DNA of 64,000 nt from Bacillota bacterium (GTDB taxonomy: Bacteria > Bacillota > Clostridia > Acetivibrionales > DTU013), in the NCBI GenBank assembly GCA_023435305.1, contig JAEYRV010000024.1, forward strand, positions 1 through 64,000, in the 5' to 3' direction. Every line of letters starts with the position of its first letter. The stretch's first letter is position 1. The position numbers were made by a program, and so were the translations under genes. Below are positions 26,856 through 34,891 of the stretch, piece by piece. The notes below the pieces were generated by a model that ran no database searches, was not told the origin of the DNA, and saw only the letters and a program-made list of their open reading frames with translations.

Positions 26856-27146
26856 ATGGAATACATAGATTTGCTGGAATATATAGCTGCACAACTTGAT
26901 AAACTCATTCATAACACCGAAAAATTGAAAAAAGATGTGGAACTAATAAATGGTGGATTTGAGGAGTTAAAAGATGGCCAAAAGAAACTTAATTGTAGCC
27001 TGTCCGAAATAGATACAATGTGTCAAGCCGCACTTGATAGTAGCTTAAAACAATCTTGCAATCTGTCAAACATTGAGAAGATGCTTAAAAATAATAATGA
27101 AAAGCTCCTAGCCTTACTTAACGGCAATTCCACACAGGGAGCCTAA
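26856..27146 (+). CDS. Small coiled-coil protein (96 aa)
   Basis: GAGAGG lies about nine bases before the ATG. The product is almost wholly helical with heptad spacing (LLEYIAAQLDKLIHNTEKLK, NLSNIEKMLKNNNEKLLALL) and no membrane segment. It resembles small accessory proteins found near recombinases but cannot be assigned. Its 3' end overlaps the convergent recombinase gene by four bases. Confidence 0.6.
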   Translation: MEYIDLLEYIAAQLDKLIHNTEKLKKDVELINGGFEELKDGQKKLNCSLSEIDTMCQAALDSSLKQSCNLSNIEKMLKNNNEKLLALLNGNSTQGA

Positions 27147-28081
27147 TCTTTATCATTTTTTAAGTGTTGGTTATGGACATAGGTATTTAGAATATCATAT
27201 CGCCCCTTTCCATGGCCCAAATATTGAGAGACGTAATTCATTGCTTCTTTTTTCGTACAACCAGTTTTGGCTTTCTGATCCCATAGTTCCTGTGCTTTGA
27301 GTTTTCGAATTGCATGAATACTGGTTAATGGATATTTGCTTTTCAGTCCAAGCTTTTTCAAGATGCGGTTTAGCTGCTGGTTGATAGATGCTGCCTTAAT
27401 ATCAAATAAGCTATCGCCAACATTTTTACCTTTGCATAGCTTCTCTAAAATTTGTCTATCTTCTTGCCTGATTGGAAGGGTTCTATGTCGCCCACCTTTG
27501 CCTATCACATGAAGAGTCCCTTTTTGCAAATCAACATCTTTAACCTTAAGCCTTGCAGCTTCGGCATCCCGCAGGCCAAATCGGTAACATATATCAATTG
27601 CACTAACAGCTTTCGATGTACAATGACTGCGACCATAAGCTAGAACTTTAATAAGATCTTCTTTATCCATCACCTGCACTCTTTGCTTTGCATTGTCTGG
27701 CGTTTTTTGGCTTGATGGAGCCAAAATACCATCTTTCCAATCGCATTTGAACTTAAATTTGTTTTGGCAAAGGATTTGAAGCTTACCAATACGACTAACA
27801 TAATTCTTGAGGGTTGCAGTGCTGCAACTTTGAGACTTAAGATTTAAAAAGCCTTGCCAATGATCTGCCTTAACTTCCTTGATAAGCTTGATATCTGGAT
27901 GATTTTCTCGCATGAATCCTTTAAATTCATATGCTACTTGTTGAAGGCTGTTCTTTTCATTGTAGCTGAAAACGATGTGCATATTTTCGCCTGTATGCTT
28001 GGCAGAATATTTATCCGCACCAGGGCGGAAGGCTTGCTGAATAGCAGAATCTATCTGATAGGCAAGATTATGTGATCCCAT
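27143..28081 (-). CDS. Second tyrosine recombinase (integrase-like)
   Basis: 312 residues with a basic N-terminus, a core-binding domain (about 45-130) and a tyrosine recombinase catalytic domain: R171 (CYRFGLRDAEA), GRHRTLPI carrying the beta-hairpin basic residues, H256-x-x-R259 (SIHAIRKLKAQ), H290 (YLGHGKGR) and Y301 or Y295 as nucleophile. GGAGG lies seven bases before the ATG. It is not closely like the integrase at 24265. A large inverted repeat with four GGATTAAC-type sites lies just upstream (28169-28252) and may be its target. Possible jobs are dimer resolution of the excised circle or a separate integration reaction. Confidence 0.85.
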   Translation of the reverse strand: MGSHNLAYQIDSAIQQAFRPGADKYSAKHTGENMHIVFSYNEKNSLQQVAYEFKGFMRENHPDIKLIKEVKADHWQGFLNLKSQSCSTATLKNYVSRIGKLQILCQNKFKFKCDWKDGILAPSSQKTPDNAKQRVQVMDKEDLIKVLAYGRSHCTSKAVSAIDICYRFGLRDAEAARLKVKDVDLQKGTLHVIGKGGRHRTLPIRQEDRQILEKLCKGKNVGDSLFDIKAASINQQLNRILKKLGLKSKYPLTSIHAIRKLKAQELWDQKAKTGCTKKEAMNYVSQYLGHGKGRYDILNTYVHNQHLKNDKD

Positions 28082-28168
28082 ACGATCACCTCCATATTTC
28101 TTTCAATAATATCGATTACGATGAATTATCTGGGTATTTCTGCGAAATGCTAACGTTTTTAAACAGTT

Positions 28169-28252
28169 GTGTAAGGATTAACTCCCCTCCGACATGGATT
28201 AACTTTACGACTTCTTGCGTTAACCATGTCGTCGGCTCGTTAATCCTTACAC
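28169..28252. promoter_or_regulatory. Large inverted repeat with four GGATTAAC-type boxes
   Basis: Outer arms GTGTAAGGATTAAC (28169-28182) and GTTAATCCTTACAC (28239-28252) are a perfect 14-bp inverted repeat. Inside lie imperfect inner arms CCGACATGGATTAAC (28189-28203) and GTTAACCATGTCGTCGG (28219-28235). The GGATTAAC box thus occurs twice in each orientation. It lies about 90 bp upstream of the second recombinase gene and could be its recombination site, an operator, or an origin. Confidence 0.5.
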
Positions 28253-28431
28253 TATACAGCATCCGCACAAAAAAAATAGAGCTGCTCGTTGAGCAAATAT
28301 ATTGCTGCTTGCATAATACAAAAAAACACTCACATCACTGCTCTATCAGTATGTGACGGTATTGTGTGTCATGGCTTTAAGCATTGAGCCGAAAGCCACA
28401 AAATTAATATGCGCTGATTTCAGCACAAAAA

Positions 28432-28460
28432 ATAAAAGGCGATAAAATTTTGCCTTTTGT
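28432..28460 (-). terminator. Terminator hairpin on the minus strand
   Basis: AAAAGGC/GCCTTTT pair around an AT-rich loop; on the minus strand a T-run (ATTTTTT) follows. It may act as a second terminator behind the ATPase operon. The gene-free stretch 28082-28795 holds this, the inverted repeat above, and the terminator at 28724. Confidence 0.5.
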
Positions 28461-28723
28461 CAAACCTCTCCTTCTTTCATCTTTAAGATTTCCATTAGCT
28501 TTATGCAATTTGAATATATAAAAAGAAACAAGCAAAAATCAAGTTGTATTTTTGTTAACAGAAATCTGTAAAAGATATTCGAAACCGCTGAATTACAATA
28601 AAACTCATTCATTGATTCTGGGCATTTCGTCTGTGATTCTTATTTAGTTCAATATAAGCGAAAACGTACTTCTGGTTTCATGCCTTGTTAGAATAGATTA
28701 TTAATTCCAAATGAATCAAAAGA

Positions 28724-28763
28724 AAATAACTGCCCTAATCATTGATGTAAAGCAGTTATTTCA
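28724..28763 (-). terminator. Terminator of the RNase H-ParB/ATPase operon
   Basis: AAATAACTGC and GCAGTTATTT pair around about 18 bases, followed on the minus strand by TTCTTTT. It lies about 35 bp after the ATPase stop codon. Confidence 0.65.
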
Positions 28764-28795
28764 TATCCAAACGTACCAGTTTCATATTTGGTTTT

Positions 28796-29482
28796 CTATA
28801 ATTTCACTACTTCCTTGGCCTCCCCAACCATTTCTTTGGAGATTATCCTTACACCATAGCTTTGACCAATCTCCAATAACTTTTCACATAAAATATTGAT
28901 TTTTCTAGGGATGCCACCCGTTGCCTCAAAAATTTCTTGAATACAGTCTTTAAACGGATTAGGTTTGTCTGTCGGATACCCAGCTTTTGTTAATCGGAAC
29001 CATATGTATTCTTCTGTGTCTTTGCAGTTCATTGGATCAATTTGATTGTACACTACATCTAACTTATTACGTTCAATCATCTCCTTGAGTTCTGCTCTAC
29101 CAACCAAAATCAGGTAGAATGGTCTATTAAATTCTGAATAAATCTGTTTCAGTAAAACATCACTATATTGATGAGCATTATCAATTATAATGATAACTCG
29201 CTTATCCCCACTTATACTTGTTTTCATTTTATTTAATATTGCGTCAACGTCCGCTGTCCCAATATTATTCTTTGCTCCAGGAATCAATTGTTTCACTATA
29301 TCTTTCTTTAAAGCATCAAAGCCCATACATTTTTCACAAATAAAAGCGACATTGTCCCCTCTTTCTCTCATTTGATCAATAGTTTGTATAACAGTTGCTG
29401 TTTTTCCAACCCCTTGTACTCCAATAACTGCCATTACCTTATTCCTTATGTAAGAATTAATAATTATTATGTTTTTACTCAT
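28796..29482 (-). CDS. TniB/ExeA-like AAA ATPase
   Basis: The 228-residue protein has Walker A AVIGVQGVGKTAT (about 18-30), Walker B RVIIIIDNAHQYSD (about 95-108), a sensor region FYLILVGRAELKE and the C-terminal EATGGIPRKINILCEKLL typical of the ExeA/TniB/MuB/TnsC clade. Such ATPases help transposases choose target DNA or load other proteins on DNA. GGAGGG lies six bases before the ATG. It follows the RNase H-ParB fusion gene after 22 bp, so the two form an operon. No DDE transposase is in the element, so its usual partner is missing; the RNase H-fold protein may take that place (inference). Confidence 0.83.
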   Translation of the reverse strand: MSKNIIIINSYIRNKVMAVIGVQGVGKTATVIQTIDQMRERGDNVAFICEKCMGFDALKKDIVKQLIPGAKNNIGTADVDAILNKMKTSISGDKRVIIIIDNAHQYSDVLLKQIYSEFNRPFYLILVGRAELKEMIERNKLDVVYNQIDPMNCKDTEEYIWFRLTKAGYPTDKPNPFKDCIQEIFEATGGIPRKINILCEKLLEIGQSYGVRIISKEMVGEAKEVVKL

Positions 29483-29504
29483 ATGAATCCCTCCGTCAAA
29501 ATTG

Positions 29505-30374
29505 TTAGTTTTCCAAACCGTAAGTAAGGATAAAATTCCTGTGGGTCATCTCTGTAATAACTGCAGGAATTGTTTCAAAATTCATTAACCTTGCAATGCA
29601 TAGTCTGCTAATCCCCGCCACCAAGGTATAATTTCCTTTACCATTTAACCTTACAGCAATAGGTAGATCGACTTTCCCTAATTTCCTTGCTTTTTTCAGT
29701 CCGCCTTTCAGGTTAATTACCCGTGCTTTAAGGTGAATCTCTTCTACTATTTCAACCCTATTTGTTGGTATTGTTGCAACTATGAAATTACGCTCATACC
29801 ATTTTGTATTATCCGAGGTATTTATGCGGCTTTCGGAACATAAAATTTTCCTGTGTTTATCTGGCACACATGTATTTTTACCGTTATTCTCCCTAAAGTA
29901 AAAGTGATCGTGAATTGGCATTTGGCTTAATGCAAACTTTGCATTTTTATCAGTCTCCTTAAGGTTTGCATCTTTTTTACTAGCCTTTCGAGCAGTGATT
30001 ATATAAGGGATATGCCTTAAGGTTTCTAGTAGATCCAGCAATTCAGATCTATATTTTTTACTTAACCCTATTGCAGGATTATCTTGTCCACCATAGATAT
30101 CCTTCCCCTTCAAGAAATCAATCAAGTATTTATAATCGCTCCTTATTTCAACAGTTACAACATCAATGCCATTCCTGGCTAATATTTCTGGCAAATTGGA
30201 CAATGCTTTTGTACAAGCAATGATTTCCATTTGCCCGCTATCAGCCGCATCACAGCTACCAAAACATATATGATGAACCGAATCGTTAACATTTAAAAAA
30301 CCATTGAAGCCCCACCCACCTTTCCCGTTGTTATAAGATCCATCAATGTAAGCAATATATCGCTTTTTACTCAT
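29505..30374 (-). CDS. RNase H - ParB-like domain fusion protein
   Basis: The 289-residue protein starts with an RNase H fold: D11 (YIDGSYNN), E50 (SGQMEIIACTKAL), D80 (EIRSDYKYLIDFL) and D142 (ETDKNAKFAL), the four metal ligands. After a linker with NNGKNTCVPDK, residues 205-275 form a ParB/Srx-like domain: RVEIVEEIHLKARVI, LPIAVRLNGKGNYTLVAGIS, then RLCIARLMNFETIPAVI. ParB domains bind CTP or cut DNA; RNase H folds cut RNA in hybrids or, in transposases, DNA. I know of no described protein with this combination. Its operon partner is a TniB-like ATPase. Its leader RNA contains a long hairpin ending in a T-run just before the RBS. Confidence 0.8.
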   Translation of the reverse strand: MSKKRYIAYIDGSYNNGKGGWGFNGFLNVNDSVHHICFGSCDAADSGQMEIIACTKALSNLPEILARNGIDVVTVEIRSDYKYLIDFLKGKDIYGGQDNPAIGLSKKYRSELLDLLETLRHIPYIITARKASKKDANLKETDKNAKFALSQMPIHDHFYFRENNGKNTCVPDKHRKILCSESRINTSDNTKWYERNFIVATIPTNRVEIVEEIHLKARVINLKGGLKKARKLGKVDLPIAVRLNGKGNYTLVAGISRLCIARLMNFETIPAVITEMTHRNFILTYGLEN

Positions 30375-30393
30375 ACTTCAGCTCCTTTTTCCA

Positions 30394-30482
30394 TAAAAAA
30401 AGTACGCTTCCAAAACACACAAGTAAAAATTACTTAATGTAAAGACGGGCAAACAACCCGCCAATGTTTAGGAAAGCGTACT
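30394..30482 (-). promoter_or_regulatory. Leader attenuator of the RNase H-ParB gene
   Basis: On the minus strand AGTACGCTTTCC (30482-30471) can pair with GGAAGCGTACT (30411-30401), and a run of seven T follows at once. The loop contains two smaller hairpins (CGGG/CCCG near 30446-30460; AAGTA/TACTT at 30421-30435). The T-run ends about 20 bases before the start codon, so this is a regulated terminator in the leader. Confidence 0.55.
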
Positions 30483-30631
30483 ATCTTCCATGGCAATGTT
30501 TATTCAATTGTTTATATTCTATCATTCATACTCCTGTTTTGTAAACCAACTTGAAAATCATGATAAACATCCTCTACCTTCTGAATTGAAACAAGTAAAA
30601 ATTTAATGACGATAAAGGAGATTTGTAACCT

Positions 30632-30901
30632 ATGAAGGAGTTTATTATCAGGATAGGGAAGGACACCAACCCAATAAAAGCAGCCAAATCTATATGCGGA
30701 CAGCTACTAGAGGGATCTGATGTCAAAGTTGACGCCATTGGAATGTTGGCAAACTATACCGCAATTAAAGCATTTATCCAGGTTCAGAAGGACTTGACCA
30801 TGCATAAAATGTTAATTGCATTTATTCCTTCATTTTTAGATTTGGAGACCGACAATGGCCTCAAAACAACGGTACGCTGGGAAGTAAAAATCATCAATTA
30901 G
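30632..30901 (+). CDS. SpoVS-like protein
   Basis: 89 residues matching the stage V sporulation protein S family in length and pattern: FIIRIGKDTNPIKAAKSICG at the N-terminus, VDAIGMLANYTAIKAFIQV in the centre, LIAFIPSFLDLETDNGLKTT and a final VRWEVKII. SpoVS has an Alba-like fold and is thought to bind nucleic acid during sporulation. AAAGGAG precedes the ATG by 11 bases. It is transcribed opposite to its neighbours and is an unusual passenger for a mobile element; it may affect when the element replicates or moves during sporulation (inference). Confidence 0.78.
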   Translation: MKEFIIRIGKDTNPIKAAKSICGQLLEGSDVKVDAIGMLANYTAIKAFIQVQKDLTMHKMLIAFIPSFLDLETDNGLKTTVRWEVKIIN

Positions 30902-30918
30902 GGGCATTTGCCCCTTTA
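30901..30918. terminator. Small hairpin between SpoVS-like and Rep-helicase genes
   Basis: GGGGC/GCCCC with a four-base loop overlaps the last base of the SpoVS stop codon, followed by TTTA. It lies between convergent genes and could end either transcript weakly. Confidence 0.45.
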
Positions 30919-30935
30919 CATATCACTCATTCGTA

Positions 30936-33404
30936 TTAAGATTCCTTCTCAACAATACCATCGCAACTAACATTTCCAATATTGAACTGTTCGTCATTTT
31001 CTTGCTTTCTATTTAGAAAAGTATAGTCAATTCCTGATTTAGCCATTATCACAACCTCTTTTGCTGCTCGTGTAATAGCAGTATAAAGAAGGTTTGCTGT
31101 AAGCAGCTTGTCCTTATTATCTAACACCACAAGCACCCTATCCCATTCTGATCCTTGACTCTTGTGAACCGTAAAGCATTCTGCTGGCTGAAACCAGTCA
31201 GCAGACTTATAAACATCATAGAAAAAAGTATGGTCACTTTGTTGATCCCAAAGTTCAATTTTTCCTGCCTCATATCCCGTTATAAATACTATATCTCCGT
31301 TATAAACTTGGTTTGCTACATCGTTTTGAAGTATCATTATTTTATCGCCAATATTGTAGTTATAATAAGCAGTGGTGGTTATACCATATTTATTACGGCT
31401 TAAATGCTGATTTATCTTTCTTACCATATCATTTGAGTTTGCAATGATTTGGAATCCATTTTTGTGATATTCTTCGACTTCTTCAATACTGTAAGTTTTA
31501 TATGGTAACACAGAAGAGTTACTCTGTAAAACTTTATCAGCCATCACTAAAACCCCATCTACGCTCCTCAACACCTGTTTTAATTCAACATATTTTATTG
31601 CCTCATGTTTGATTAAACCCAGTTCAAAAATAATACTGTTACTCCCAACGGGGTTAAGCTGGTTTCTATCTCCACACAATATTATTTTCGTTTTTAAAGG
31701 TAATGCATTAAGAAGGTTTGCAAAAATCTCCTTATTTACCATTGAGATTTCGTCCACAAATACAAGATCAACATCTATAAGATTTTTCTCATTCTTAACG
31801 AAATCAGTCAACTCCGAGAACCTTGCACTGCAGTACCTATGAATAGTCTTTGCAACCTTCTGACCACATTTTTCATTTAACCTACTTACAGCCTTACCCG
31901 CAAATGATAAATACCCAACTTTCAATTCTTTAGGGAAACTCTTAAAGACTTCCGATACAATGGTCGTCTTGCCCGTTCCCGCTTTTCCCAGCAGAAATAG
32001 GAACTTTACCCTTTCATCATTCAAGTATTTAATAAACTCTGACTGCTCTGGCGTTTTTACCATACCATTAAACATTCTTGAATAATCCAACTGCAATGCA
32101 ATACTCGGTTCATTTATCCTCTTCTCAATTTCTGATGATAAGAACTTTGTAATTATTTCACTTTTAAAATTTTCATATTCATGATAATTGATTTTTTGTT
32201 GGGCTTTTTTTATTCCTTTGACCCGATTTTTAGTCTGGACTTCATCTCGCTTTTTTCTTACCGCTTTCATAAAGGGGTTTTCATACCTCAAATCACTTCT
32301 GGGCAAGGTTTTGATATACTCATTTATTTCGGTACGTTTTTGTCTGAAAGTAAGCGGTATAAATGACTCTGGTGCAATTCTATCATATCGGGCTACAAAC
32401 CTAAATTTTTTATCCCTTTCTTCATCCTCATCAAAAAGCCCCTTTTTAATATTATGGCTGCAACTGATAATATCATATTTCATTTTTCCGCTTTTTGAAT
32501 CACTAGTGTTTTCAATGGTTTCTTTTAAAACATATTTAAGGGTATACTCACTTATTTGTCTTTCAACATAATCCTTATCTTCCGCCTTAATTCCTTCTAT
32601 AAAATCTACCACATCTACGATAAGCCCTGGAAAGTACTTATTTAACATATGGTAATTAATATAATAGTTTGATAATACATGAAAGTGAGGATGGTCATTT
32701 TCCTGCCATTCAAGGGTTCGGAAAAATGCAAATTCCCGACCCAAATTTGACATTATTTTATCCCTACAATACTGCTCCAGTTTATTGTAGTTTTTAAAGT
32801 TTCTGCAATATCGCTTGTCCTGGCCATAATACCAATCAAACCCCTGCTTTCCCCGTTTAAACCGTTTTCTCTGTGCTTTAATATAATCTTGGATTTGCCT
32901 TCTGTGGTCAGATATAAACTGCCTTTTATCGAGTAGGCTCATATATTGCACACCTTCCTTCTGGGCTAACAATATACAGATGTGTTTGACATATCTTATA
33001 TGAAACATCATGTTGACTTCTTCTTTAACCGTTTTGTTAATCATTTTGTAATACGATTCCCGTATTTTTTTGGTTTTTCTATTCTTTGATTTATAACTAT
33101 CAAAATTATACTGTGACAATTCCGCCATCATTTTTGTGAAACGCCCATTCAGGTCATTATAGTCGTCACTGTCAATTGTTATCGTCGTGAAGTATTTCAT
33201 TTTGAAAGTGTATATAGCATATCTTAAATGAGATTTAACATTTTTCTGTGCCTGCAGGAAACAGCTTGGACATATTAATTGTTTGCATCGGTACTGCATC
33301 AAGAAGTATTGATGGTCATCAAGGCGATCCTGCATAAGTTTCGACGTTTTACCACAACGTAGTACATCATATTCAATATCTGGGTTTTTAATTGTATAGT
33401 GCAT
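30936..33404 (-). CDS. HUH replication initiator fused to SF1 helicase
   Basis: The ATG at 33404 has GGAG eight bases upstream (a GTG two codons earlier is too close). The 822-residue protein has a zinc-knuckle-like C-x4-C-x2-C (RCKQLICPSC, about 41-50) and an HUH endonuclease motif HPHFHVL (about 240-246). Downstream tyrosines lie in SEYTLKYVLKE (289-299), as in rolling-circle Rep proteins. From about 450 there is an SF1B (RecD/Pif1-like) helicase: VKTPEQSEF, Walker A GKAGTGKTT, VDEISMVN, CGDRNQLNPVG, FTVHKSQGSEWDRVL and LLYTAITRAAKE. It should nick, stay bound to the 5' end and unwind, driving replication or transfer of the element. The domain order recalls eukaryotic Helitron RepHel. Its leader carries an attenuator and an opposing small RNA. 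Confidence 0.85.
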   Translation of the reverse strand: MHYTIKNPDIEYDVLRCGKTSKLMQDRLDDHQYFLMQYRCKQLICPSCFLQAQKNVKSHLRYAIYTFKMKYFTTITIDSDDYNDLNGRFTKMMAELSQYNFDSYKSKNRKTKKIRESYYKMINKTVKEEVNMMFHIRYVKHICILLAQKEGVQYMSLLDKRQFISDHRRQIQDYIKAQRKRFKRGKQGFDWYYGQDKRYCRNFKNYNKLEQYCRDKIMSNLGREFAFFRTLEWQENDHPHFHVLSNYYINYHMLNKYFPGLIVDVVDFIEGIKAEDKDYVERQISEYTLKYVLKETIENTSDSKSGKMKYDIISCSHNIKKGLFDEDEERDKKFRFVARYDRIAPESFIPLTFRQKRTEINEYIKTLPRSDLRYENPFMKAVRKKRDEVQTKNRVKGIKKAQQKINYHEYENFKSEIITKFLSSEIEKRINEPSIALQLDYSRMFNGMVKTPEQSEFIKYLNDERVKFLFLLGKAGTGKTTIVSEVFKSFPKELKVGYLSFAGKAVSRLNEKCGQKVAKTIHRYCSARFSELTDFVKNEKNLIDVDLVFVDEISMVNKEIFANLLNALPLKTKIILCGDRNQLNPVGSNSIIFELGLIKHEAIKYVELKQVLRSVDGVLVMADKVLQSNSSVLPYKTYSIEEVEEYHKNGFQIIANSNDMVRKINQHLSRNKYGITTTAYYNYNIGDKIMILQNDVANQVYNGDIVFITGYEAGKIELWDQQSDHTFFYDVYKSADWFQPAECFTVHKSQGSEWDRVLVVLDNKDKLLTANLLYTAITRAAKEVVIMAKSGIDYTFLNRKQENDEQFNIGNVSCDGIVEKES

Positions 33405-33445
33405 GGTCACTACTCCTTTCAGATGGTCAAAAAATTCCGCAATCT

Positions 33446-33505
33446 AAAAAGGAGTAATGTAATCAAGTTAGGGTCTATATGATTTTTCACGATATCTTAC
33501 TCCTT
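33446..33505 (-). promoter_or_regulatory. Attenuator in the rep leader
   Basis: On the minus strand AAGGAGTAA (33505-33497) pairs with TTACTCCTT (33457-33449), followed by a run of five T, about 40 bases before the rep start. An upstream AGAGCAA copy could pair instead with the big hairpin at 33606-33640, giving two exclusive folds. Confidence 0.5.
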
Positions 33506-33546
33506 TGCTCTTTTAAGCAATGGAGCCTACAAAACATGTAAAATAC

Positions 33547-33644
33547 TTGACTTTTGTTAGAAAGACCTGGTAGTATACATAAAGAATTGAATAGACTCCT
33601 AGATAGAGCAAGGGCTGCAATTGGCGTCGCACCCTTGCTCTTTT
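33547..33644 (+). ncRNA. Probable antisense RNA opposite the rep leader
   Basis: TTGACT (33547-33552), an 18-bp spacer and TAGTAT (33571-33576) form a plausible promoter on the plus strand. A strong terminator hairpin, GAGCAAGGG...CCCTTGCTC with TTTT after it, lies at 33606-33644. The transcript of about 60 nt would be fully complementary to the 5' leader of the Rep-helicase mRNA. This is the layout of countertranscribed copy-control RNAs acting by attenuation (pT181, pIP501). No protein is encoded. The rest of 33645-34046 holds no gene I can support. Confidence 0.5.
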
Positions 33645-34046
33645 GCTTATGTAATGGGCTTTTTGGGGGAAACCTGAAAGGTAATATGTTATAGATAGTA
33701 AAAAAGCCATGAAATTGAGTACAGACTTGTTCTCAATCACATGGCTGGATTATGATACATCATTTATAGAGTTTTCAAGTTATTTTTGATTTATAAGAAA
33801 GAGTCAACTAGTTTCTTAAGAGTTTCCAGTTGAATGGCTAGCAGAGCAGCTTACTTTTTATATTCAATTCAGACGTTTATCTTCAATTTTTGTGCTATAA
33901 TAATTATGATGAAACGAAAGCCGCTGTGATTGCAACACATCGACCTTCGGAATGTTTTTATAAAAATGGGATATTACGTGTTTGAATGCCTTGGGGATTT
34001 AGCGATCCGCCCAGGGCGTTTCTCTTTTTATCAATGATAAATCATA

Positions 34047-34349
34047 TCAATACCAGTACATCCATGACATAAGCAGTCTAACAACAGCAATCTGCTCTTG
34101 TATATGCTCTTTTGAAAAGCCTTCATGAGAAGCACCCTCAAACCCTATTCCTTCGACATGCCATACCAACTTATTAAGCCGATGGTCGTTCAACTGTTTG
34201 ACCTCAAATAGAAGATTTTCGGCTTCGAGCTTATTTTTTTGATGCCGCTCTGGTGCAACAAAATACAGGAACGGCATAGCAAGCTGCCGCCTATATCCTT
34301 TTGTCGTCCGTAGATAGTTGATGATCGATATCCTTAACATATTATACAT
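34047..34349 (-). CDS. Hypothetical protein (100 aa)
   Basis: ATG-started frame with basic N-terminus (MYNMLRISIINYLRTTKGYRR) and a soluble remainder (KLEAENLLFEVKQLNDHRLN, GASHEGFSKEHIQEQIAVVR). AAGGAGA occurs about 14 bases before the ATG, a loose spacing. No family recognised and no membrane segment. It could be a small island protein or a chance frame in AT-rich DNA. Confidence 0.4.
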   Translation of the reverse strand: MYNMLRISIINYLRTTKGYRRQLAMPFLYFVAPERHQKNKLEAENLLFEVKQLNDHRLNKLVWHVEGIGFEGASHEGFSKEHIQEQIAVVRLLMSWMYWY

Positions 34350-34464
34350 GTAGCAACAAAAATCTCCTTACATAATAATAGATATAATAGCATAGTCCCA
34401 ATATTGAATCGATTCGTAGGGATGGGATTAAGAAAATTCTTGCTAACTGGGTGTCTTTGTTGTT

Positions 34465-34758
34465 TCAATTCCTCCAACTGCCAGATTTAATAAACACAAC
34501 ATACTCCCCAAGAATGACTTTTCCAACTTGCCAACCTGCATCCAACCAATGATTAGCGTGAGGGTGCCTGCCATTTCTGCACCAAGCTCTATGCTTATAT
34601 GTTGAATTGGGTAATTCTCCTTCAACAATTTGCTCCAACTGATTATACTTCAGTTTATGTTCACTCTCGCTTAAGTTCAATAAGTATTGCGTGAGCAGGC
34701 TATACAAAACTTCCTTATCAAATATACAATTTCTACTATAAACATATAAATCCTTCAC
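34465..34758 (-). CDS. DUF7662-like small protein
   Basis: The 97-residue protein contains YNQLEQIVEGELPNSTYKHR, then AWCRNGRHPHANHWLDAGWQ and VGKVILGEYVVFIK. This is the pattern (F-E-I-E x I ... LP.SA ... WW.N ... H.qa..W...GW.V) of DUF7662 domains common in phages and islands. Function is unknown. The RBS is weak (GTGAAGG). It is on the strand opposite to the nearby SfsA-like gene, with about 130 bp between them. Confidence 0.6.
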   Translation of the reverse strand: MKDLYVYSRNCIFDKEVLYSLLTQYLLNLSESEHKLKYNQLEQIVEGELPNSTYKHRAWCRNGRHPHANHWLDAGWQVGKVILGEYVVFIKSGSWRN

Positions 34759-34891
34759 AGAAACTGAAAATCTTGTAATATTCTAATAATGATTAGCCCT
34801 TATTTCAAATATTTCAATTCTTGTAGCATTCTTAAGAATAGTTTACACTATAAGGGCTTGACTTTAACATTGTATCAAAGGTGGAGAGACT

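Noticed and set aside
33513..33740. 75-codon minus-strand frame in the rep leader
   Set aside because: It runs through the terminator hairpin and the putative antisense RNA, and has no RBS.
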